Below, piece by piece: positions 21,931-30,932 of a stretch of 64,000 bases of DNA (the first letter of the stretch is position 1; every line of letters starts with the position of its first letter). The notes below the pieces were generated by a model. It was not told the DNA's origin and searched no databases. It worked only from the letters and a program-made list of their open reading frames with translations. Where the stretch lies: contig CM055279.1 of NCBI GenBank assembly GCA_029237695.1, positions 26,254,804 to 26,318,803 on the forward strand. The letters are read 5' to 3'. The DNA is from Conchocele bisecta. Taxonomy: Eukaryota; Mollusca; Bivalvia; Lucinida; Thyasiridae. A program made the position numbers and the translations under genes.

Positions 21931-22204
21931 TGTTTGCAATAACAATACAGTATCAGGAACCACTGTTTAACTTGAATGGGAACGAGATCAAGGTCAAGGT
22001 CATTAATTACATTCACGGTATCAATTTTCGCGCATGAATGAAACCTTACATGATGTTTGAAGACTTAGAACATGGCGGAATCTCGTAATCCGGATCAGCT
22101 CAACCCGGAAATTAGATTTACACTCTAAATCCTGTTATTACATGTATATTATCTTCCGGCGACCGACGTATACTCGTATGTGGCTGTAACGGGATTAATA
22201 GGCT

Positions 22205-22400
22205 TAATGGTTTTGCGATCAGTGTATATCCAGATCAGCCTGTGCATCCGCACAGTCTGATCAGGATCTGCACTACTCGCCATTCAATCAATAAAAAAAA
22301 CCGCCAAGCTTCCAACAAGAAATGTAGATCGTTATCAGGCTACAGGAGTGTGCCATTTGATTAGGAGTTAGACTGGTCACACAAATCCCATATATCAGAT
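22205..22400. mobile_element. F9 hairpin element
   Basis: CAGATCAGCCTGTGCATCCG and CACAGTCTGATCAGGATCTG form the hairpin; followed by CTACAGGAGTGTGCCATTTG and CACTGGTCACA-like text found in other F9 copies (60970, 62690). Confidence 0.7.
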
Positions 22401-22744
22401 ATATATCCATTTTAATCCAGTCACTTCCACGTATCCAGAAACATGGTAACAATATATTAAGCATTAATTACGTTTGCAGCTTAATCATTTACTTTAACCA
22501 TACAATATACCTCCCTGGTTTAAAACTATTTCTTCACCGTTGCAATACGGATAAATGGCACTATACATGGCACATGTGTTTGAAATCATTAACATTAACA
22601 TTAACTTATTGTTTAAACTAAGTCATTAACATTTTAAACAAATGAATATTTCAATAAATATATGCATTCTATATAGACAGCAATATATACGTAATATGTA
22701 CGTACTATATGGAAACGTTGATAACTTTGACTAATCAATCTACT

Positions 22745-23165
22745 ATTATAGGAATGAATGGCCTTTTTGTGGAATTTATCGGGGTATAAACTTGGAAAAA
22801 CTGCGTGAATACTGGACGAAGCGATACAAAATTACAATTTTCGAAAAAAAAATTATTTTCTTTCGAAAATTGTAATTTTTTAAGGCCTCGTCCAGTATTC
22901 CCGCGACTTTTCCAAGTTTAATATCCCCGATAAATTCCACAAAAAGGCCATTCATTCCTTATAATTCCAGCATTTGAAATAAATTCATCAAGAAACTGTG
23001 TTTCTTTTCCGTTTTCTTAAGAATTATTTCAACTGCGCCTCACGGTTACGGAAAGTAGTTCGGCGTGGGAGTTTACTGGGATATGAATTTTGAACAGATA
23101 CTTGCTATGGGCCAATCAAATGTTAGGGAATTGTGTAAATATGTTTGTGCTGGAATTATATTTTA
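22745..23165. mobile_element. F10 hairpin element
   Basis: GGAATGAATGGCCTTTTTGT at 22750 pairs with ACAAAAAGGCCATTCATTCC ending near 22960; centre is TTTCGAAAATTGTAATTTT. A 200-bp right flank (CAACTGCGCCTCACGGTTAC) is shared. An inverted copy lies at 40705-41105. Confidence 0.82.
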
Positions 23166-23242
23166 ATATACTTTACTTTTAGTAATGTATTCTAAACAAA
23201 ATAATATGCTAAACTAGAAAAAGTCGATGGCGCGCCATCGCA

Positions 23243-23679
23243 ATATACCCACTTTCCCCAAATGCTAAGTCCGAAAGGGGGAAGTAATCCATGATGGAGG
23301 GTCGGATAAAAAATCCGAATTCACTTTGCGCATGTGCACATGATAACGAAGCTACATAGCAAATATGAGGCGCGTAGGTATGAAGGTGAAAAAGTTTTTC
23401 GAGTTACAAGGAAAAAGGAAAAAATGGGAAATTCTGAGTCGGAAAGGGGGAGGTAATCGATGATGGAGGGTCGGATCAAAAATGGGAATTCACTTTGCGC
23501 ATCTGCACATAACGAAGGTACATACTAAATATCAGGCGCGTAGGTATGAAGGTGAAAAAGTTTTTCGAGTTACAAGAAACGTGACGGACGTACGGACGGA
23601 CGTACGGACGTACGGACGGACGGACACCCGTGACGAAAACAATATACCCGTTTTTTTTTACAAAAAAAGTGGGTATAAT
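23243..23679. mobile_element. TIR element with two 165-bp units
   Basis: Starts ATATACCCACTTTCC and ends AAAAAAAGTGGGTATAAT. It holds two units beginning GCGCGTAGGTATGAAGGTG (23369, 23536) and, before the right end, a GGACGTACGGAC microsatellite (23583-23628). Confidence 0.78.
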
Positions 23680-23722
23680 AAATTAGATAATATCATACAC
23701 TGGCACATTTATACTGGCACTG

Positions 23723-24692
23723 GCGCGTAGGTATGAAGGTGAAAAAGTTTTTCGAGTTACGAGGGAAAAATGGGAAATTCTGAGTCCGAAAGGGGGAGAT
23801 AATCCATGATGGAGGGTCGGATCAAAAATCCAAATTCACTTTGCGCATCTGCATAAAACGAAGCTACATACCAAATACAGGCGCGTAGTATGAAGGTGAA
23901 GTAAAAAGTTTTTCGAGTTACGAGGAGAAAATGGGAAATTGTGAGTCCGAAAGGGGGAGATAATCCATGATGGAGGGTCGGATGAAAAATCCAAATTCAC
24001 TTTGCGCATCTGCACATGATAACGAAGCTACATACCAAATATCAGGCGCGTAGGTATGAAGGTGAAAAAGTTTTTCGAGTTACGAGGAAAAAATGGGAAA
24101 TTCTGAGTCCAAAGAAAGGGGGAGATAATCCATGATGGAGGGTCGGATGAAAAATCCAAATTCACTTTGCGCATCTGCACATGATAACGAAGGTACATAC
24201 CAAATATCAGGCGCGTAGGTATGAAGGTGAAAAAGTTTTTCGAGTTACGAGGAGGAAATGGGAAATTCTGAGTCCGAAAGGGGGAGATAATCCATGATGG
24301 AGGGTCGGATGAAAAATCCCAAATCAAATTCTTTGCGCATCTGCACATGATAACGAAGCTACATACCAAATATCAGGCGCGTAGGTATGAAGGTGAAAAA
24401 GTTTTTCGAGTTACGAGGAAAAAATGGGAAATTCTGAGTCCGAAAGGGGGAGATAATCCATGATGGAGGGTCGGATCAAAAATCCAAATTCACTTTGCGC
24501 ATCTGCACATGATAACGAAGCTACATACCAAATATCAGGCGCGTAGGTATGAAGGTGAAAAAGTTTTTCGAGTTACAAGAAACGTGACGGACGTACGGAC
24601 GGACGTACGGACGTACGGACGTACGGACGGACGGACACCCGTGACGAAAACAATATACCCGTTTTTTTTTACAAAAAAAGTGGGTATAATAA
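23723..24692. mobile_element. second copy with six tandem ~165-bp units
   Basis: GCGCGTAGGTATGAAGGTG at 23723, 23880, 24046, 24211, 24376 and 24539, spacing 157-166 bp. The right end repeats the GGACGTACGGAC tract and AAAAGTGGGTATAATAAA. The left end is missing, so the array joins the first copy directly. Confidence 0.82.
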
Positions 24693-24714
24693 AATACTTA
24701 TATATAAATATCTT

Positions 24715-24962
24715 GCGGCCGTTTCACTAAACTTCGTACGACTAAAATGTTCGTTAGTGCAAAATTGCGATAGTCTGTAAATTTCACATTAACAATGTTT
24801 TCTTGTAAACAAGTATTTGATTTACAGTTATTGAGCATAGGCTGCATATGCATATGCAGCCTGTGCTCAATAAATGTAAACCCATCAATTGAAATTTCCA
24901 GACGATCCTAAATTTGCACTTACTAATATTTTAGTCGTACGAAGTTTAGTGAAACGGCCTCC
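24715..24962. mobile_element. F2 MITE
   Basis: GGCCGTTTCACTAAACTTCG to GTTTAGTGAAACGGCC, with central palindrome around CTGCATATGCATATGCAG (about 24843). Confidence 0.87.
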
Positions 24963-25087
24963 TGCACTTCACTTTGGAATGAACTGCGTATACATATCTA
25001 TATTTTCTTCCTTTAGAAAAACAATGTTAAATGAGTCACGACCTGAGAGTGAATTTACGTGAAATGTCAAACAAATTGGCTCATTAG

Positions 25088-25345
25088 CTGTCGTGGATGT
25101 GACTGGAGAAATGGGACTTACGGAATTTGTGACCAGTTTAACTCCTGAGCAAGCATGATATACGTTTCATTGCTGGAATCGCGATTAGTGCAGATGTCCT
25201 GGATCTACACTGGTCGCAAAATCCAAGTTGCGAAGGGTAACTCTTGCAATCTACTCCCGTACGGACGGTACGGGAGTAGATTCAAGAGTTACCGTTCGTA
25301 ATTAGTAAAACCCATAAGCCCCATTTCCCCAGTCACAGCCACATA
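25088..25345. mobile_element. F9-like element with a private hairpin
   Basis: GGATCTACACTGGTCGCAAA and CATAAGCCCCATTTCC mark F9. An inserted palindrome ACTCCCGTACGGACGGTACG with arms GGGTAACTCTTG lies at about 25227-25290. Confidence 0.6.
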
Positions 25346-25419
25346 CATGTACGATGCACGATTCTCATACACGTACAAATTGTACTAATAACATAAATAT
25401 CAAGTAGCAAGTATACTCT

Positions 25420-25495
25420 TTGACCCTCACTACGCGGGAGACGAAAATAGTCGTCTGTTGTTTTTCATTTTTGCCTTAATTCTTAGCAAAGAACC
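25420..25495. mobile_element. F5 MITE fragment
   Basis: TTTGACCCTCACTACGCGGG, GAAAATAGTCGTCTG and TTGCCTTAATTCTTAGCAAA match the left half of F5 at 4968. Confidence 0.55.
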
Positions 25496-25508
25496 TTTTT
25501 TGGCAGCA

Positions 25509-25975
25509 CATTTATAGGAATTAAATAAGTGTATAACTGTGTCACTATTCCACTAGTTCTAAAAATTGCGTGTGCCCGCTATACATATATAATAATTTAG
25601 TAACATATATTTTACTGATAGTGACTCGCGGTGGTATCAGGCTATGTTCATATGCAAATGAGGCATGATATTTTTTTTAATTATTTATACTAATCAAATG
25701 CGTCATCTAAAAAAAAGATATTTTAAAGTATGATCATTGTACATGAAAAACAAAATACAGAAAATAAATAGTAATGTCCGTTAAAATTATAAGGAAACAC
25801 GATTATCGCCCCTGATATCAGTGTGGAAATTTACGTCTGATATAAAATGTATAATAATGCAAATCAATACGTGGTGAATGAATGTTTATTTTTCCAGAAA
25901 ATGTCTCGTTTGATGTCTCTGATATATTGAACATTTTGTGCAAACAGAGTGGGCATGTACCTTTAACGTTGTATC
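25509..25975. mobile_element. F3 MITE, left end lost
   Basis: Runs from ATAGGAATTAAATAAGTGTA through GCCCGCTATACATATA to GAGTGGGCATGTACCTTTAA. Its right end begins a tandem array. Confidence 0.8.
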
Positions 25976-26417
25976 AGGCTCCGTAATCTGATATATTGAA
26001 CATTTTGTGCACACAGAGTGGGCATGCACCTTTAACGTCGTATCAGGCTCCGTAATCTGATATATTAAGCATTTTGTGCACACAGAGTGAGCATGTACCT
26101 TTAACGTCGTATCAGGCTCCGTAATCTGGTATATTGAACATTGTGTGCACCACAGAGCTTGGGCATGCTCCCTTTAACGATTGTTTATCAGAGGCTCCGT
26201 ATTCTGATATATTAGAACATTTTGTGCACACAGAGTGGGCATCGCACCTTTAACGTCGGTAATTCAGGATTCCCGTAATCTGATATATTGAATATTTTGT
26301 GCACACAGAGTGGGCATGTACCTTTAACGTTGTATCAGGCTTCGTAATCTGATATATTGAACATTTTGTGCACACAGAGTGGGCATGTACCTTTAACGCT
26401 GTATCAGGCTCCGTAAT
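25908..26417. repeat. 69-bp tandem repeat made from the F3 right end
   Basis: GATATATTGAACATTTTGTG recurs at 25921, 25990, 26059 and further to about 26345, spacing 69 bp (some copies with indels, e.g. 26110-26280). Each unit holds the F3 terminal motif GTGGGCATGTACCTTTAA plus CGTTGTATCAGGCTCCGTAA. 69 is 23 codons, hence the minus-strand repeat ORF. Confidence 0.88.
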
Positions 26418-26517
26418 TGCCTACCAATTAATAGGCACGTGCGTGTCACCAAGTTCCGCCAATCAACCAGATCAGATCCGTTATCAAGAACGACATGTAA
26501 ATTTACAAACACGTATC

Positions 26518-26940
26518 CAAGGTGCATGATCACGTGGTTATAACAACAACAACAGTGGCTGAAAGTATTGAAATCTTGAAAGTATTATTTGATATGTTCC
26601 TTAATATGAAACGGATTTTGATGAAATACGGCCCAGCAAACGTGTCTTCATGAGATGCATTTGGTGGTCCAGGGAGTTTGGCACAGACTTATTTCGTTTT
26701 TGCGAAAAATCGATTTCCGTGTCGGAGACACGGAAATCGATTCTTCGCAAAACCGACAGAAGTTTGGGCGAAAATACAGAGACCACCAAGTGCAGGTTAA
26801 CAAGACGCGTTTGATGCGCAATATTTCATCAAAATCCGTTGCGTAATAAGGACACTATAAAAGAATACGTACTTTGAATCAGATTGGAAAGTTCAGTACT
26901 TGTTGTTGTTGTTGTTAGTACCACGTGATCATACACCTTG
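26518..26940. mobile_element. F6 MITE with 5-bp target duplication
   Basis: CAAGGTGCATGATCACGTGG to CACGTGATCATACACCTTG, flanked by GTATC on both sides (26513-26517, 26941-26945). Hairpin tip CGTGTCGGAGACACGG. Confidence 0.9.
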
Positions 26941-27237
26941 GTATCGGCACTTCGATTCTTGTAGATAATGTTTATTTACAGTTTGACCTACTTTCTAAGC
27001 CAATTGCTAGGCAGCATTGTGCTCTACTTAGTTCACATATCGCAACGTTTAACCCAAATAAGTTATATATTACCAGATTTAATGATTAACTGTTCGACAG
27101 GAAATGGAAAATCAATACTCGGATGGGACATTGCATTGTACACTTGGCTGAACTATAAGTATGTTATTGTTCATATATTTGATTTTACAGGAACTAAATG
27201 CTGCGGTTGCTAGCGCTCCCTCGCATTTTATTATTTT

Positions 27238-27885
27238 ATACTTATCTAGCAAAGTATACTTTGAGGGGGAAATTTTCAATTTAAGGATAAATTTATTAAT
27301 TTTTATTATACTGAATTTATTACATTATCACAGCCAAAATCCATTACATTAGCACAGCCATTTTGGCTGTGATAATGTAATAAATTCAGTATAATAATTA
27401 TGCATACTTTTAATCATCAAATATATGCATTGGTTAGTTCTATATGAAATAATGCATTTCAGGAAAAGTAAATGATTTTATCCCGTCAACACAGTGCGTA
27501 TGTGCCGTGAAACATGGTGCCGTGAAACATTTTTGATATCCAGTCAATACTATTTTTTAATTTTACAGCCATTTGTAGGTGTTGACGGGATAAATAGGAT
27601 AGCAGAGCCTCGCCCATCCCGTTTCCTGAGCCTTGCCAGATATTTTTTCCCATTCACGGCACTAACCTATTATTCTCTATCTATTTTCCTTATTTCTGAA
27701 CCAAAGTATATGTTGTGACCACTCATTTGAACCGTCTCGGCGAGACGGTTCAAATGAGTGGTCACAACATATACTTCTGATGAGAAATAAAGAAAGTCTT
27801 GAGCCTTGCCGGATATTTATCTCTATACTCCCTCAAAATATACTTTGCAATTTTGATGAAATCGATTCCAGTAGATACGGTTTAC
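27238..27885. mobile_element. F1 MITE split by F8
   Basis: F1 from TATACTTATCTAGCAAAGTA (27238) to GGAAAAGTAAATGATTT (27476) and again from about 27830 (CTCCCTCAAAATATACTTTG). The palindrome here carries an extra CATTACATTAGCACAGCC copy (27347-27361). Confidence 0.75.
27477..27822. mobile_element. F8 element nested in F1
   Basis: TTATCCCGTCAACACAGTGC, GTGTTGACGGGATAAATAG and CCCATTCACGGCACTAACC as in the other F8 copies. It also contains a perfect hairpin ACTCATTTGAACCGTCTCG and complement at 27711-27774. Confidence 0.72.
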
Positions 27886-27908
27886 ATATGAGACAAGCCC
27901 TATGATGT

Positions 27909-29098
27909 TGTGCCTAAGGCCAAAGCAAAAAATTGTTGTGTTTCCGGTAACGCCTCCAAAAATAAGTAGGGTCGGTAGGTAGGGATTTTTTTTTTTTATT
28001 ATTATTATTATTCGATGCAATATGTTCCTCTGACTGATTGATTGATTGATTATTAATGTTTTACGGCCTATCAACAGCCAGGGTCATGTAAGGCCGGGTC
28101 AACGGGATGGATTATCCCATATTCAACCTGTAAAAAATGAGGGAAATTCCCAAAATCAGAGTTCAATATTTACATAAACTATATATTCAGCCCTGAAATT
28201 AGAATATCCTGACCTGGTGCCAGGTCCATGCCACACCAGAGTCACTTAGCTCAGCCCCAAAGTGACATGATTAGCTATGTTAAAGCTTATTACTTCTCAT
28301 GGAGCATAACATGATTTAGCTCTCAAGTACCAGGGGGGGGGGCCGAAATGGTACAAGAGGGCCAAACCATGTAGGTCGGCCTTCCGGTATAAAGGATGAA
28401 TGCCGATCGTTAAATTACCCTTCGCTGCTCCCTCCTACCTCCCAATCCTCTGACTGTGTGTGATGGCGAGAGCGTGTGCTAAAATGGTCTAATTAATTGT
28501 TATGTTGCAGACAGTACCAGATCCGACAAGACTGTGCACATTTAGGTATTTAATACACTTTTAAAACTGTGTCATTTACATTGATGGGATGGAATACACG
28601 CACACAAGATGAATGACAGGATGGTCACAGGGTGGGCAGCTGGGTGGGGTGAATTTATTTTTTTATTTTTTTTCGAACCTCAAACTATTCTTTTTCGTCT
28701 ATGGAGGTGGAACCATAGACGTTTAGCATCCCGGGGTCTTCCGGGTGGTGCTCACTAATTACATCTGCCAGAATCTGTGTTATATTCACACACAACAGCC
28801 GTTTGGCCGCCTTTATGTGTCGGCAATCACCGTATTTCACGGCGATTATCCGTTTGTCGGCCATCTTCTGTTCCGTACAACGATAAAAGCCGAGTGGCGA
28901 GTAATCCGAAAATCGCTATAAGGAACGAAACACGGACAACTTAAATGGGACCTCAGAATCGTGACTAAAAAGAAACACGGACAATTTAAATGGGACCACG
29001 GAATCGGCGAATTTTCTTAAAAAAAAAATTGGGTCGGCGGTAATTCAGCAGGGTCGGTCGGGTTACCGGAAACACAACATTTTTTTTTTGGCCTAAGA
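27909..29098. mobile_element. TIR element, CCTAAGGCC ends, with nested F12
   Basis: Left CCTAAGGCCAAAGCAAAAAA then TTGTGTTTCCGGTAAC; right GTTACCGGAAACACAA then TTTTTTTTTTGGCCTAAG. These are inverted repeats of about 70 bp including GGGTCGG. F12 lies at 28048-28325. A ~55-bp duplication (GAAACACGGACAACTTAAAT) occurs at 28927 and 28972. No transposase seen. Confidence 0.75.
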
Positions 29099-29436
29099 AG
29101 ATGTGCGATTGTGCATGAACAATATTTACATAAAATGTGATAATTTCCTTAAATGACGCTGACCGGTGATGAAATGTTCAGTTGCGCTGAGCCTTTGGTC
29201 ACCTTTCGACAACATTTGTGCAAAGTAACGTATTTTATAAAAATATTTTCACGAGATATCGCACATCTTGTTAGTTACAAACTCCCATAGCGTGTCTCTT
29301 ATAAGAGCTTACGCATTTCCAGACGTAGTTTGTAGTTGATAAACGAGTTGGACGGCAGTTCGTGGTGCATACTCAGTGTATTATCATTGATGCCGGAACC
29401 GTCATCAGTCACCGTCAATTTCACGTGCGGACGCAT
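29099..29436. other. no recognisable feature
   Basis: No supported ORF or repeat. Confidence 0.4.
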
Positions 29437-29437
29437 T

Positions 29438-29537
29438 ACAGTGGGGTCAGCGTGTAAGTGCACACACTAACGAACGCGACAGGTTCCAACCTGTCGTGTT
29501 CGTTCGTGTGTGCAATTACACGCTGACCCCACTGTAC
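29438..29537. mobile_element. F13 palindromic MITE
   Basis: CAGTGGGGTCAGCGTGTAAG and CTTACACGCTGACCCCACTG type ends, nearly perfect palindrome throughout, flanked by TA. Other copies: 37633 and 53692. Confidence 0.9.
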
Positions 29538-29743
29538 ATAACCTAACCACAAGCGCGTCGGCTGGGAAATATAGTTCGGAGTGTTGCATGTTGCTTCTGT
29601 GTGTTCTAATCTATTTATATAAATCCGTTCCAATAACAAGTTGATCGCCATATATATTTAATAAACTGGACTTATTATATACGTACTTTCGTTTCCCATT
29701 CGGCATTGAAAAACAATGGAACGTAAGCCGTCAATATTATAAG

Positions 29744-29863
29744 TTATTGTGATTCTACACAGGCTATATGGTGTAATATTGCCCGTCTGGAGGTATCGCC
29801 TCGTGTGAACATACCTTCAGACGGGCAATATTACACCATATAGCCTGTGTAGAATCACAATAA
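29744..29863. repeat. 120-bp near-perfect hairpin
   Basis: TTATTGTGATTCTACACAGG through AATATTGCCCGTCTGGAGG pairs with its complement; loop around ATCGCCTCGTGTGAACAT. Confidence 0.9.
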
Positions 29864-29867
29864 CGTA

Positions 29868-30573
29868 TTTGTCATACCGCAGATCCGTTATTTGGCCGTA
29901 TAAACATATCTCTTCTTTTGATCTTTGCGTTTTTTTCAGGAAGAAAAATAATCCGAGATTCGATTTTCTACCGTCAGTCTTAATATAAAGGCATAAATGA
30001 ACATTTCGTTTTTTTATTAAACGAAAACAAACTAAATATGGAGTAAGAAATCCATCGAAAACGACTTTATGACAGTTTTTTTATATCGTGTAATTTAATT
30101 GATATTCCACTGCTCTATCGATCTGCTCTCCCTTTGGCGCCTCCAGAAGAATGCGACTGGTTCCCAAATATTCGCTGTCATTGCTACGCCGCGCCTCGTG
30201 CGTGTAACCCATAGTTTATGACCCAGTCACGAAGCCAATTCTGTTTAGATTTGAAAACACTAAATGGGACAGTTTGTGGCATTTTTCGCTCATATTTTGA
30301 TGAGCGAAGAATATTTATGGAAAAATAAACAATAAAGACTGGTTTTGAGTGTACAATTTGTTACTTTTATTGATCAATTCGGGGTTTTATTGTGTTTAGT
30401 GAGGAATACAATTCGCAATCGGTAGACTCTTGCAAACTGTGTCTGCATTGGACGCGAGGCGCCGGAGGGGAATCGCAATTCCTGTATGTCCGACGGTCTT
30501 GGCAGGTCATATAATATATATGACCAGGCAAGCTAGCCAATCAAAAGCCGAGAAACTTATCTGCGGTATGACA
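29868..30573. mobile_element. 706-bp element with TGTCATACCGCAGAT ends
   Basis: TGTCATACCGCAGATCCG at left, ATCTGCGGTATGACA at right. No ORF of note. It sits immediately next to the 120-bp hairpin. Confidence 0.7.
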
Positions 30574-30932
30574 AATTTCCATATTGACGTCTCGTGAGTT
30601 CATATTGGTCAGTGCCGGAACTATGTTTCAGCTCGCAAAATAGTTCCTTCTAAATCACCCCTAATTTCTTTAATTTATTTATATTTTGTATATTTTACGG
30701 GTATGTAAATTACGAGTGATGTACGAATCAAATACAAATGTTATTTGATTTGTATGTACATGTAGATATGTGACAGTCGTTCCGCCGCGCAACGGTATTG
30801 CGTTCCTAAAGTCGCGCAATATCGCACGGTGCGTAACTTGTGCATATATCCACTTACAAATCAAATAGCCTATAAATAGTGTCACTGTCACAACAGCAAT
30901 TGGGCTTATTGCATTTTCGACCAATGCACACC

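Larger units (their letters stand above)
29665..30880. mobile_element. F11 element hosting two insertions
   Basis: F11 left part TATACGTACTTTCGTTTCCC to CCGTCAATATT (29743); it resumes at 30574 with TTCCATATTGACGTCTCGTG and runs through AAATAGTTCCTTCTAAATCA and a GATTTGTATGTACATG hairpin to about 30870. Between are a 120-bp hairpin and a 706-bp TIR element. Confidence 0.75.
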
